Assembly: GCF_028769735.1 (NCBI RefSeq)
Contig: NC_088188.1
Coordinates: forward strand, 4,053,001 to 4,117,000
From: Zonotrichia leucophrys gambelii
Lineage: Eukaryota; Chordata; Aves; Passeriformes; Passerellidae
Direction of reading: 5' to 3'
DNA length: 64,000 nucleotides
The position numbers and the translations under genes were made by a program. A model generated the notes under the pieces. That model saw only the letters and a list, made by a program, of their open reading frames with translations. It ran no database searches and was not told the DNA's origin. Positions 41,491-53,945 of the stretch are shown here, one piece after another. Numbering within the stretch: the first letter of the stretch is position 1; each line of letters starts with the position of its first letter.

Positions 41491-42540
41491 TTGGCTTTCT
41501 TCCCGCACAGCTATATTGGTTATTCCCTTTCCAAAGAGTTAAAAAGAACACAGAGAGATTTGGGGGTGTATTTTGTGCACCATTGCACAGTTTGTAGAGC
41601 TGGTCTTGTCAAATATAAATTCAGATTACTTTTAATATTTTCTTCTTTGCTTCTTCACCCCAACACTGGAGAATGGAAAAAAAAAAGGCAGCCAAAGGCT
41701 CTAATAGTAACTGAATGCAAGTTGTGTGAAGCAGTGGCTCTGTCAGAAGGAAATGTATTTATTGTCCTGCTTGTCCAAAGTTTGAGTGGTGCCCAAATAC
41801 CAGTGCACAGGAGCCCTGCTTTGGGGAGTGTCCCCTGAACTGATGATCTTCTCAGCTGGGGCTGGAGTGTAAGGGTGGCCCAATCTCCCTCTGAGAGGGA
41901 AACATGCAGTAATACATCCCTTGCTTTTTTTTTTTTGATGGCTGTAGAGTTTTGTTTTGACTTCTGTTCAGCCAAGTGCTTGAATCAGAATGGGATTATT
42001 CTGCTTGAAAGACTTGAAGCTGAAGACCGAGAAGCACCATGCTTTCAGGAATGGAGTGGCTCTCTTAGCAAATGAGAATGCCAGGATTCAGGAGAAGTGT
42101 AGTATTTGTGAAAGACTGAAAGGGAGCAGAGAGATGCTGCTCTGAAAGGCCTCCTTGAGCATCATGAGTTGATTTCCTTAAAGACATCAGGATGGGAAGG
42201 GGATTATCAGGATTGTGGTGTACCTTTAATGCACAGATCAAGGTGTTTGAGTCTGCAGCCTCCCTGTCAGGGATCCACCTGCTTCACTCCTCATTGCTGG
42301 GACAGATCCTGGCCTGGGGAGCTGCTCCACCAAAAGGAAATGTTCCTAAACTGATGTAGGGAGTCATGTGGATGGCACAGGTGGGAAATTGCTTCTCTGG
42401 AGCAGGAGGACTTCCTCTTCACTGCCTCCATGGGCACCCATGGCTGAGGAGTCATGGATCTGCACTGGGCTGCTGTGCTGGCATCTGCCCATCAGTCAAA
42501 GAAGGATTTTTCTTTTCTCACATCAGGGATGAAGACTGTA

Positions 42541-42546
42541 AATAAA
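42541..42546 (+). terminator. ZZEF1: Candidate main poly(A) signal AATAAA
   Basis: AATAAA about 2.06 kb after the stop codon, with a U/GU-rich stretch 40-60 nt downstream. This is the best candidate for the 3' end of ZZEF1 on sequence alone. Confidence 0.5.
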
Positions 42547-42570
42547 CCATTCACAGAACCTGTCACAGCT

Positions 42571-45500
42571 CTGTCACAGTCACTTTTTTCTGTTGGACTG
42601 TCCTTTTGCTTTCTGGATGAAGACATGAGGCTGCAAGGATGACACAGGAGTGGCCAGAATTCCTTGCTAGGCATTACCACTCAACTTACTCTACCAGCAG
42701 TGACTGCCCTCATGAGTCAGTCATCTTGCCCTGAAGGAACTGTCTAGGAACAGTGTCCACTAAATATAATTTCTACCCACTAGATGGAACTGAAGGACTG
42801 TGACCTGAGTTGACACTGAATCTGTTGCTGCCTTATAACTCAAATCATTAATTATGGATTTTTTAACAGATGAGAAACACTGATTATTTTTTTTCCTTCT
42901 GGTAGCTCTAAAGAAAGAGGAATAGAATACCAATAATGAATATTCATGATCAATCACATTTTAAAAATTATGCAGAAGTTCCAAGTGGATGTGAATGATG
43001 CTATTGAATTGTATAAAACTGTCTGGAAAACAGGTATGCTGAAAAAAATGTGCCTAATATAAGAAAAACTAAAAAAGTTGTCCTGCCTGAATCACCTATG
43101 ATGTGTTTAAAACAAATCATATTGTTCCTAATGATACATTTGACTTGCTTTCATTAAACACTTAAAAACGAGAGTTTTATAATTTCTTTTCTTACGGGTT
43201 TACTACTTTGCAATTTTTATCAGTTGTTTAAAATATATCAGACCTTTAGATTTATTCCAGTTCAGTTCAACATGTAAAAAGAAAGCTACAGATGTGGGTA
43301 AAATATGCAAATGAAGAGAAATATATTGTAAAAATTCTATAAAATCAAAAAAAGTACAACATGGTGTCTGTTTTTTGTTTGTTTTTCTCTCCTCACTGAA
43401 TGTTTAATGCTGGAGTTTGTAGTGAGATTCAGGGTTTTTCATAGGAATCCTCATTTTCCATGCTTGTGAGCAAACCTGCTTGTCCTCATGTGCTTGGTAA
43501 ATATCTGATATTACATTGAGCTATGCAGGACCCAGACTTCTGGAGTCATCTCTTAAATTCCAGCCCTGCTGTTTACATTCCAGTGGCCTTACCCTAAAAA
43601 TTCAGTTTTCCTGTGGCTATCCATTGGTTTCAGTGCCTGTGTATATTTACTTTGAGCCTTAAAACACACATCTGGAGGCCTCAGATGTCTCCTGTAAAGC
43701 TGAGATTTGTATTAGTAGGTGTTGATTCTAATTAGTGATGTTTATCAGCAGAGTTGCTTGTGCCTACCTGCTCCAGTGGCTTTAATTGAAAAGCTTGTTT
43801 GCCTTGGGTTTGGCTGGAGGAAAGGGCTGTGTCCAGTCAACATCTTCCTGTATTTGCCTAAAGCCGCAAGTTGTTTCCTTGGAGAATGGGCTAATTAGGT
43901 AATTTTATTCAACACAAATAAATAATAGGATTGTGAGGGTGTGGGAGAATGAGGATTGTTCCCTGAGGTTTGAGGTTTCAGCTGATAAACCTGAAAAAGC
44001 TCAGTGTAATTGCTGTGAGATGTGGTGTGGGGCCAGCATTGGAATGTAACAGAGGGCAGCACCTCCACAGCACCTCGGATCTGCTGTTCAGGTCAAGTTC
44101 TCTGAGATGTTTTTCTTCCAAGAGATCAAAAGCAGGCTGCCAGTTAGCTTAGAGGTGGGTGACTTTTAAAAAATCTGCTTTTAGGAGCAGGCTGAGCTGT
44201 GTTGAAAACAGACCTGGCCCAATCCCTGTGTTTTCACAGCCCAGCTCAGTTTCCAGTGGGTTTTGTACCTTCACAAACACAAGGGCAGAATCTGCCTGTT
44301 GATACCATTTTAAACCTGGAATGCCTGTCTGCAGCTCCCTGGAATATCCTGCTATCAAATCTGGGCACACTGGGGCAGAAAAAGCCCCAATAATCTGATT
44401 TACTCCTTCCCCTTTTCAATGGTGAATCCCCCTGAAGTGAATTGTGTTGGGTCTGCTGGGGAGGCACCAGGACAAGCATCATTCCTGTTTCCAGGGGACA
44501 AAACCACAACCATGGGAGCCTTGAAAAACATGACCTGGCCTTAAGGGAAAGCTCCAGAATGTTGGAAAACACATTAGGATATGTAAAGAGGTTGGTTTTC
44601 AGCACTGGACCAGGAGGCCAGGCTGGATAATAACTGGAACAAAATATCTGTTGGTAACATTGCCTGGAAAAACAGGAAAAAACAGGATTTTGTGGAGGGA
44701 AGCTGAAGTCTGGCCCACGTTACCTCTGCTTTTAAAGCAAAGCAGTCAGCCCTGATTCAAGTGAATAAGAGAGAAATCCACTGTGAATAAGTAAGAGGTG
44801 AAGGAAGTGAGATTAAAGCTCATTCTTTCCATGGCAGTCAGGGCTAATGTAATCAGGTCTATTCTGCAGCAAAATCTTTCCTGATTTTTACCTAAGAAAG
44901 AACAAATAATAAAGAGCTGGTACCCAGCTCCAGCCCAGGCTGCAGTGGGCCTCACACGTGGGTATACAGCCATAAACACTTGGGGAAAAATCCCAAACTC
45001 TTTTTTCCTCCAAATGGAAACATCCACAAGCATTCCTGATAAATAGATGGGAATCCTGGGCAGTGTTGTAGTGGTCCTTAGCATTTAGAAATTCCCATTT
45101 CTTGAGCATAAAAAGAATCAGTGTTTGGATTTAGGGAGCATGGGAAAGAGGGGGAGAAGGGATAACTGGTCTGTGTCAAAGATGGGGTCTTTCCTCACAA
45201 GCTGGCTGGGGAGTTTTTCCTTCTAATCCTTTTCTGACAACAGCAATGAAGTTGCTTTTTTTTTCAGCTGGTTTCTTCTTTCCATTCCCCACTTTACTGT
45301 CTGACTTTCCATAATCTTACTGCATAAATCTTACTGCATTTTGGAGGGTTTTTTTCTTAACATTTGCAGTGCAAATAACAAATATTTAAACTTGAGTTGC
45401 ATGGGAAAAGTCAATTTTCTGAAACCTAAGGAAATGTGAATTGAAGTGCCTGCAAATGTTTGTCAGTGGTAGCTTCTCTCACAGGCTCATTTCCAAAACA

Positions 45501-45604
45501 CTTTGTTGGCATCTCCTCACAGCTGGATCATCACATCCAGTAGGTGTTGGTAAGGCCACACTGAAATCTTTTTAGCTCTGTATGATGAATAATTCCCCTT
45601 ACAC
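42571..45604. other. Intergenic region, no recognisable gene
   Basis: The part up to about 43400 is AT-rich and could still be a longer ZZEF1 3' UTR. After that the composition becomes balanced. Open frames are short and lack splice context or known domains. I see no transposon that I can name. Confidence 0.55.
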
Positions 45605-45780
45605 TGGCTCAGGGTGCCCAGAGCAGCTGTGGCTGCCCCATCCCTGGAAGTGTTCAAGGCCAGGTTGGACAGGGCTTGGAGCAGCCTGGGACAGTGGAAG
45701 GTGTCCCTGTCTATGGCAGGGGGTGGGATGGGATGGGCTTTAAGGTCCTTTCCAATCCTATTCCATGATTTTCTGATCTT
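45605..45780 (+). mobile_element. CR1 LINE 3' end
   Basis: CAGCTGTGGCTGCCCCATCC, AGGTTGGACAGGGCTTGGAG, GTGGAAGGTGTCCCTG, then TTCCATGATTTTCTGAT at the tail give CR1 in + orientation, 5' truncated. Confidence 0.9.
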
Positions 45781-47204
45781 TTACATATCTTTGTGTTGTG
45801 GGCTGGACCTCTGACCTTGCTGCTTTCAGACACTAAAAGTTTTAACTTCTTCAACCACTAAGAACCAACAAAACACCTGAGGAATCACAGGAAATGCTTC
45901 CCCTTAGGATTTTATACTTTCTAATCAGCAAAAGCATCCTGTGCAGATTTTCCTCTCCAGTAACTCATCTATGATAACACTTAGACGTGCGTACGTAGGT
46001 AGACATTTACTGGGGCTTCAGTTCATCACTGTGCTTATCTTGGATCAAGTTAAATATGGAATTAAGGTGTAATCTTAAGCACATCTAGTTCAGCTTTTAA
46101 AGGTAGGCTTTAAATTGGGTTTGTTGCCTTGGAGCCCAAACAGAGCGTGCTGTTGATGGGAAGTGCGCAAATCGCGTGGCTTTCCCTGGCACCCAGCAGA
46201 ATCTGCAAAGGCAGGAAACAAAAAGATGAATTCTTGAGTCAGGAGAAGTGTTGAGTCAGGAGACCTTTAGTCTCATCATTCTGCTCGAGAATAAATCATG
46301 TCTGTGTTTCTTACCCTTCTCCTCTACATCAACCACCCACAGAAAGCTCATTCATCAAAAACGTCAATGGTTTCCCAGAAATCTCCCCGCTCTCACCTTG
46401 GGGTTTTTATTCCCCTGAGCAGCAGGTTGGGCTCTTTTCTCCCCACCAATGTTTTTTTCTTGGGGGGGAGTGAAGGAGGAGGTTGCTTGTTTGCTTGTTT
46501 TTGTTTTTGGTTTGGTTTTTGGTGTGACTTAAAAGGAAAATTTCATCCTCTGTGGGGTCAGTATTGGACACACTACTGGATTTTAAACAACATCATTTTT
46601 TCCCCCCACTCAATTGCCAGTTTCAAAATACACCGTGATGTGTATGATCTTTTGCCACCTTATTTTTCTGCAGAAGATGGCTCAGCCCCTTCAGAGGTGA
46701 TGGCATCTGGGAGGGTGCTCAGTGCTCCTGCTCTGGAGGAAGGCCATTGAGGAAGGCAATCCTGTGGGGGCAGGACCTGGGGAGCTGAGAAGAGCTGCTT
46801 TATTTACCAGAGACTCAAAGCCACGCTTTTGCACTAATAATGCTTAGCACCAGCAGGGTGCTGCTGGGCAGTGATAGCTTCGCTTTAATTAAACCAGCAT
46901 AGAATTGAGGGGGAATATCCACAGATGAGGTGCAAGGTCTGACGTCCAGTGCCTGTCCCCCGTGCTTGTGCCTTCCCTGCTCTGTAGCAGTTCCTCTGCT
47001 CCACGAGGCTTCCTCGCAGCCAAAAACAGTGTTAGACAGGAACAAGAAATATCCCTACTTGAGGATTTTTCTCTGTTTTTTTCCAACGCTCGATGCCCCT
47101 TTGTGGGTTCCAGCGAAGGCTCAGTGCAGCCATGGTGCCGGGTGAGTGGCTGCTGCTCTTTGGGACTTTTTTCCCGCACTAAAATCGCTTTTCCTCCCCC
47201 CCTC
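45781..47204. other. Intergenic region, no recognisable gene
   Basis: Unique-looking sequence. A G/T-rich run near 46465-46520 is low complexity. The open frame at 46298-46750 has no domain that I recognise. Confidence 0.55.
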
Positions 47205-47900
47205 CCGTTGCCTCAAGTGCATCCCTGAGCCCTCGCCAGGCAGGCGAGCTCGGAGCTTCGCCAGCGGAGAGCGGCGTGAGCCGTGAGGGCTGGGAGGGCC
47301 GGGAGGGCCTGATCCGTGCGGGGACACGGACCGGGGGCTGCGGGACAGGGAGAGCCTGCTCCGTACAGCCACAGCCACACACGGAGAGGGCCTGCGGGAC
47401 TGGGGAGCGCCTGTTCTGTACAGGGACACGGACCGTGGCCGTCCGGTCCCGCATGGGCTGTTCCGTACAGGGAGGGCCACACACGGACGGGGGCTGCCGG
47501 GACTGGAAACGCCTCTTCCATACAGAAACAGACACGCACAGCCCGGGGCTGCGCCAGGGAGCGGCTGTTCTGTACAGCCACAGCCACACACGGCCCGGAA
47601 CTGCCAAGCCCGGCGTCTCCTGTTCCTGACAGGGACAGCCACACACGGCCCGGGACTGGGGCCCGGCATTGCCTGTCCCACACAGCCACAGCCACACACG
47701 GCCCGGGACTGCCAGGCCCGGCATTGCCTGTCCCACACAGCCACAGCCACACACGGCCCGGGGCTGCCGGCGCTGCCCGCGGCTCCTGCCGGGCTCTGCC
47801 GGCCGGGCCAGCTGCAGATGCTCCAATTTCCCCGGCTGAAAGCAGCTCTGAGGCTCTGCAAGCCCCAACACTGCGGGGACGGCTCTGCTTTCTGCAACAC
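47205..47900. promoter_or_regulatory. CpG-rich island, function unknown
   Basis: CpG is frequent here (for example CAGGCGAGCTCGGAGCTTCG at 47241-47260) and rare in the flanks. Most of it is the minisatellite at 47323-47770. It could be a promoter or alternative first-exon CpG island for a downstream gene, but no TATA box, initiation site or coding exon can be read from the sequence; it may simply be a GC-rich repeat. Confidence 0.4.
47323..47770. repeat. CpG-rich minisatellite, about nine units of 51-55 bp
   Basis: Unit starts (CCACACACGG or GACACGGACC) fall near 47323, 47374, 47424, 47477, 47530, 47584, 47639, 47692 and 47747. The consensus runs CCACACACGGCCCGGGACTG through CTGT(C/A)C(A/C)(C/T)ACAGCCACAG. 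The last units are nearly identical and the first diverged. Open frames of 300 codons on both strands follow from GC richness and stop-poor repeats. Confidence 0.92.
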
Positions 47901-50280
47901 GTGTTTCGTTCCTGGATTCCTGCAAAAGAGGAGTTTGCACTCCCTGGGGGAATTCTGGATTTCCTACAGAAAGCCGCGCCCTGTCCCTCACCTTACCCCA
48001 GGACCAGCTCTCTGTGGCAGCCCTGGCCTCCCTGGTTTGTGTCCAGTTTGTTACCTCCTCAGAATGTGGCTCGTGGCACACAAGTGACACATCAGCCCTT
48101 TACAACCCTGATGGGCACAGCAACGATGCCACCATGGGCAGTGCCAGTGGTCCATCATCTGCCCGAGGCAATCTCTGGCTTTTTCCTTTTAAGACTTTTC
48201 CTCCTTGCTTTGGAGTGGTGTGGCTGTACGTGAGGTCACACAGTTGTTGGTGCAGCTGATTCTTGGCTTTAATTACAAACTAGTCTTTTGGAAAGTCTCA
48301 GATAAATTAAACCAGAAAAAGTTAAATTGCAGCTCAGCCCCAGCTGGTGAGCAGTTGGGGCATTCAGGCCCTGTCTGTGGCAGAACTCAATCCAAGTGTG
48401 AATCTCTCTGGGCAGAGACTGCTGGTGGTGTCCCCCCAGCCATCCCTAACAGTTCCTGGCTCCCAAGCCTGGCTCTGCAGTTCCACCTCTGAGCTTCTCT
48501 TTGGTGGCACAGCCCAACTCCTGCCTCAGATGTGTCTCTTCTGGCTGCTGCATCTCCCAGCAGGTTTGTGCTGCACCAGAACCTCACTTTCTGCAGGGGC
48601 TGCGGAAGAAACAAGGCAAGACAGGAGCCTGGGGCGGTTTAAGGGTTCTGTACCCCCAGACACCGTGTGATGGGTGTTGGGCTGACCTGCTGTTGTTCAT
48701 GGTTTATCTTTAGGTGCTGCCATCAGGGCTCTGGCAACAGCCCTTGCGGAGCCCAGCAGCAGCATTTCAGCTCTCCCAGTGTGGGTGCCTGGGATGGGAG
48801 CAAGGGAGGCTTGAGGGAGGTGTCCAGCTAAAGCTCTGGGCAGGGCACCTGCACTCCCCACCCAAACCCTGGACACCTCTACAGGCCAGAGAGCAGCATC
48901 TGACAAGCAGAGCTGGGTGATGCCCAAAGTAAACCATCACCAACCATCCCTTTGGGCAGCAGAGGTGCCTGCTGCAGAGCTGGGGCCCTGCAGTGCTGCT
49001 GGAGCAGTGGAGCAGCCCTGTGCACAGCCACACATTTCCATGAGCTGCTGAGGAACCCCAGCCTGGCTCTGCCCCGGGGGATGCTGCAGATTTGTGGCAG
49101 ATTTGTGCTCAGTGCTTGTGCTCCTGCTCTGATTTTTCAACAATTGCCTTCGGCGGTGATCCAGCGCCGGCGCCTTCCCGGGAAAGCCTGCCAGCTCATA
49201 AACCCCTTTTAATCTCTCAAGAAGGTCCTTTGTGCAGCCTTTTGTCAACAGGGCCTGTCCCATTGCTATAGCTACGGCCCCTTTGCTGCCGGACACACCT
49301 GTTTGTTTTTCCAGCTCCTTTCTGTTGCAGTCAGATTTCTCTGCCACCCAAATAAAAATCCTGAGAAAAGCCCTGCCCTGCTCCTGTTCTGTTCTCGCCC
49401 CTGCCAGTTAAGGAAACTCCTTGCTCCCCTGGGATCAGTTTTCTGCAGGCACTGGGTTTAAAGCAGCCTGCTCAGTCAGAGGCCCTTGGGATGGATTTGT
49501 TTTCTGGTTATTGCCCTTAAAATGACTGCTTGGAGCAGGGCTGGGAATGGTGTTTGCAGCCAGATGAAGCACATTCCTTGGAAAGGGTCAGGAATGGTGA
49601 TGTCCCATGGCCCCTCAGCAGAGATTTTTCAGATTCACCATAGGCTTTTCTCATTGACTGCCTCTCTCCTCATGCATAAAACTCCCCCAATCAGTGCTTT
49701 TGGGGGATCAACCTCATGTGTCCACTTGGGCAGCTGGAAGTGCCCCAGCCCCTGGGCTCAGCACAGTGTGGAGAAAGGCTTTTCCCCTGAAGGAATCTGC
49801 TTTCCCTGGCACCAGGAGCCTTCCCAAGGGTTTGCACTGCCTTCTAGAGACACTTGAAAAAGAAAATATTCCACATTCATGAGGTGTGGTTGTTGTGCTC
49901 CCAGAAAAAAACCACCCAGAGATGGAAACCACCCAGGGGAAGTTGCCCTTCATTTGCAAGGTGTTTTTCCAGCGTCAGGTTTGGATGGTGGTGGGTTTCA
50001 AGAGCAATTCTGTGAGCAAAGAGGGCTCATGGTGACCTTTGTGGGGTGAGTCAATCACAGGAATCCTGCTTTTGTCTCCCCATGTTTCATTTCTCCCACC
50101 TCAGATGCAGCTGAGGTTTGATCCCATCTCTAACACAGCAGGATCCTCTCTCCACCTCCCTCTCTGCTCCTTGGCAAGGCTGAGTCACACTCACTGCAGC
50201 TGAGTCACCGGGAACACCGGGATCCTGGCATCCTGGGACACCTCTGGGATCCTGGAACACCTCAGGGAGCACCAGGACAC
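47901..50280. other. Intergenic region, no recognisable gene
   Basis: GC-moderate unique sequence. Open frames are numerous, overlapping and without recognisable domains. An imperfect repeat (GGGATCCTGG/ACACCTC) lies at about 50205-50286. A CpG-retaining stretch is near 49140-49300. Confidence 0.5.
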
Positions 50281-50286
50281 CTCTGG

Positions 50287-50887
50287 TGTTGGGGAAGATG
50301 AAACAGGGAAGCCTTATAAATATGATTGTCTGGCAAAAGATTTTGAGAATATGGAAACTATAAGTGAGATTGAAATGAAAGCAAGCTTTGAGATACCTCA
50401 GTTACTGAACACCTGGAAAACAATGGTGTGGCTGCTGAAGGTGATCCCCTTTTGGTGGAGCAACACCCTCTGCTTGCAGACAGGTCCAGGGGTCAGAGCA
50501 GACCCTGACAGCTTGGCAGAAGGGGCCCAAAGAGGAGTTTTTAGGGTTTAAAATGTAGCACAGCGTGATAATGTAATGGTTCTTACAGCTGTATGTAAAT
50601 GTCTGTTTATTGTATAATTGGATGAGAATATTCAGCACAGAAGAAGATTTATGATATTGTAACGGGAACCTTGCTCTCTTACCCTCTCTTTTACTCTCTC
50701 ATCCTCTTTACCACGCTCTTGCCTTCTCTGTCTTTACTTCTCTCAGCCTGCTCTGAGCTGTGTTTGGCAGCTCCCAGCAGGGCCCTGCCCCCAGGCCCTG
50801 TGCAATAAACCCCAAATTCCAAGCCCTGGTTTCAGAGATCTCTTTCTCTCTGTCCATCCCCACTGTCCTGCCCCCAATGCTCCCACA
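50287..50887 (+). mobile_element. Solo LTR with perfect 6-bp target-site duplication
   Basis: 601 bp, TGTTGGGGAAG to CTCCCACA, flanked by ctctgg at 50281-50286 and again at 50888-50893. A poly(A) signal AATAAA is at 50804-50809, about 80 bp from the 3' end, and a CT-rich block precedes it, giving + orientation. A 6-bp duplication is typical of class II (ERVK-type) elements. No internal retroviral sequence remains, so it is a solo LTR from recombination. Confidence 0.92.
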
Positions 50888-50893
50888 CTCTGG

Positions 50894-53660
50894 GATTTCA
50901 GGACACTCCAGAGCCAGCCAGCCCCAGCTGCAGCCTTAACCTTGGCCCAGAGCCCCAACTCTTTCTCCTGGCACCCCAAGTGCTGCTGACAAGAGCAGGG
51001 GGATGCCCAAATGCAGCCAAGCACACACACCTGGTGTTGGTGGGAAGGAGGGGCTGGGGCAAGGGGCAGTTCCAGGATCTGGCCTCACTTTTGTGCAGCA
51101 GAATAATTAAATGAGACCTTTGTACTTCACCCAAATGTTATTGCTCTTTATTGTCCCCCTGCTTTGGCACAGCTTCTAAATATTTAATGTGTTGGAAATT
51201 GAATTTCTAATTAATGGGAGGTGTGTGGTGTGTGGGTTATGGTTTTAAAAGGGAAAAAATGGCCTTTAATGCTCTTTAATAAAACAAGACTGGGTTTGGC
51301 AACACGACTGAGGCTTTGCACCTCGTCTGCCCCTGTGCTGGGCAGTCCCCAAGCAGGCTCTGACCCTGGCACTGTGATCCAGCTGGAATTCAGGATATCC
51401 CATGAGTCACATCCCCATCCCAGCTCTGCTGCAGGTTTGCAGTGATGCTGCACATCTGGAGCACAGGCACAGCTGGGCAGCTGCTCCGGGAGGGACAGAG
51501 CAGGAAGGGGAACAGCTGGAGGATTTCAGGGGTGTCCTGGCTCTCCCCCTGCTCGTTGTCCCACGGGCGGACAAAGCCAAGCTAGAGTTGGGTGGAAAAT
51601 GAGCGTTTTCAGGAGAAATGGGTCACACACAGCTGGATGTTCTGTAACCCCGAGGGCTGCAGGGAGCTGTGTGTGGTGTCAGCTGCCCTGAGCACGCTCC
51701 CATTTGTCTTGGAGGAAGGAAAACATCCAGTTTTGATATTTAAGATTTCCAGCAGTGGAAAATTCACAGCAGCCACGGGCTGGGGAGCCAGGCGCTAATT
51801 GGCGGAACTTGTAGGAAGAGCGTCCCTCCAGCTCTTTTCCACTGGAAAATCCAAAACCTCTCTCCAACTGTTGATTCCTTGTAAAAACTAAAGCAAAACA
51901 TGCTGGGTGGGGAAGTAGGGGTTAGGGAAGATGTTGAAAGTGTTGGAGCAGCTCTTTTCACTCCGTCAGTACAAATATTTACATTTTTTTTATTGTAAAG
52001 TTACTCTTGTTTGGAAATAATTTGTTTTATTTTGCACTCTGCTACCAGCTTTGACAAATCACAAAGAAAACAAAGTGACTTTGCAGAAATATGATGTTTT
52101 GGCTAAAGAAGAACAACTGGTTTTATTCCCTAATTTTTCCTGGGAACATTGACATTTTGGGGCCTTTTCCAGCTTGGAAATTTCAGAGCAGGCTCTTGTC
52201 CCTGTTTCTCCAGCTGTATCATGGAATAATAATTCTTGAAGGGTTAATAAATCTTATAATAATTTTTTAATCCATCCTGTACTGCCTGGTTCTGGGGACT
52301 GGAGCCATCTGCCACTTCCTATTGCTGTGCTCAAACCCACCCAAAGCATCTGCTGCTCCCACCAGAGGCACTGCTGGGATTGAGTAAATCAATTAGAGAT
52401 AATTAACACAGAGTGCTGCAGGTCACACCTCCAGATCATGCAAATAGCATTTGAAAAGAAAATCTTCTCCCTTTGCAAACCCATCTCTGCCTGGGTGAGC
52501 ACAGGTGTGTTTTCTCCCTCCAGGTGTGTGAATGGCTTCAGGTGATTTCCATGTCCTGGGGGGATGGAGAGGTTCAGGTAATTAGTGCTGGGAATAAAAC
52601 CACAGCTAATGAGGCTGGGGAATTACATCCCTGCCATGGTGTGAGAAGCAGGTAAGAGGGAAGGGCTGGGAGAGGTCCTGGGAAGGCTCCAGGCTCAGAA
52701 GTTGCTCTTCCTCAACCTTGTGGCATCAGATCATGGCCACATCCAGTCTTATCTTGGGGTTTTCCTTTGGGATTAATGACTCATTGAAGCATTGCTGTCC
52801 CCAGAGCTCTTCTGTGGGTTGCAGCAAGGTGGGCACAAACACTTTGCTCCCCACAGTTGGTGCCACCACAAGTGTCCCCAGGGTGGTGGCTCCAGACTCA
52901 CAATGCTTGTCATCCCTTTCCTTCCCAAAATCTTTTTTAATCCTGCACAGTCAAACCCCTCCAACCCCTCTGTTGCTGCTCTCAGAGCCTGTTGTGATGC
53001 CTCCTGGCACCTCTGGGTGTGGAGAGGCTCCATCCCTTCCATCCTGCAGGGCCATTCCCACCAGGAGCTTTGCTGCAGGGCTCTGGGGGGTGCCAGCCCC
53101 TCCCCAGCAGCAGGAGCCCCCCCTGGGGCTGTGCTGGGAGCAGCTGATGTTGAGGTGCTGGGCCATGGCATGGTGAGCACAGCTGGGAGCACTGGCCAGG
53201 GCTGTCCTCTGTCCCATCCATGCTCCTGATGGCATCCCTGGCTCCCAGTTCATTGCTCACCCAGGGCTGGGGGTGTGCCTGGGCTGGATTTTGGGACAAA
53301 CACCTCAGTATTTGAGCTTTCTGCTGGAAACTTTCCCTTTTTGTGCCACCATGCCCTGTGCAGCAGTGGGGGGAATCAATCCAGGCTTGCAGGTGCAAGG
53401 TTCAGGGAGCTGGAGCTGGGAGCTGGTTCAGGTGTGGCAGCAGGACAGAGCCAGGGTGGAAAGGGGGCAGTCCCTCCTGTAAAGCCTTTGCAGGGCACCC
53501 TCAGCCCTGGTGGTGTGTGACATCCTGCCCGGGCTGGGTGTGCAGCATTTCCTGTGTGAGACCTTCCTCTGCTCCCAGCCGGGCCAGAATCACCTCCCAC
53601 CCTGCAGCTCCTGCTCTCAGCTCTGCAGGACCCTGCTCCAGCCTCTCTGCTGTGCCCCCC
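50894..53660. other. Intergenic region, no recognisable gene
   Basis: Mostly unique, GC-moderate sequence with an AT-rich patch near 51960-52280. The overlapping open frames at 52718-53672 lack domains and splice context. Confidence 0.5.
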
Positions 53661-53664
53661 TTTT

Positions 53665-53945
53665 CACTATAGGACACAAAAGAACACAAGCACACACTGC
53701 TGTTCTCAAGTGAAGAAAAAGGGAAGTTTATTTTCTGACTCCAACATTTATAGTGTTCCAAGAGTGACAGTGGATTGGAGGGTGACAGTGCCACCTCTCC
53801 AATGACACTGGACAGACCAACAGTCCATCAACTTTCTCTTCCTTCATAAAGGAATGCAAAACAATGAGTTATTTACAGAAAGTGTGTGAGAAAGTTCATT
53901 ACAAGAATGTCAATGTCAGAAGGCTTAGAAAATCTTAAAAAACCA
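53665..53945 (-). mobile_element. LTR fragment, minus strand
   Basis: On the minus strand a TATAAATGTTGGAGTC TATA-like block is followed by AAAATAAACTTCCC as a poly(A) signal, and then CTTGAGAACAGCAGTGTGTG. I associate this arrangement with a passerine ERV LTR. The 5' end is truncated and no duplication is visible. Confidence 0.6.

Larger units (their letters stand above)
40483..42570 (+). other. ZZEF1: Probable ZZEF1 3' UTR (end inferred)
   Basis: Sequence after the TAA has no further exon and no transposon that I recognise. AATAAA occurs at 41485-41490 and at 42541-42546. The second is followed by CTGTCACAG and a T-rich CACTTTTTTCTGTTGG stretch, a plausible cleavage and GU-rich region. A UTR of about 2.1 kb is in line with my recollection of the mammalian gene. 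Poly(A) site choice is inferred, and usage of the first signal or a later one is possible. Confidence 0.6.

Noticed and set aside
47121..48233. Overlapping open frames of about 260-305 codons on both strands
   Set aside because: GC-rich, stop-poor minisatellite on both strands; no domain, no splice context, and a repeat unit length not divisible by three.
52718..53672. Dense overlapping open frames in both orientations
   Set aside because: No recognisable domain, no coherent exon borders and several competing frames; this is typical of GC-moderate non-coding DNA.
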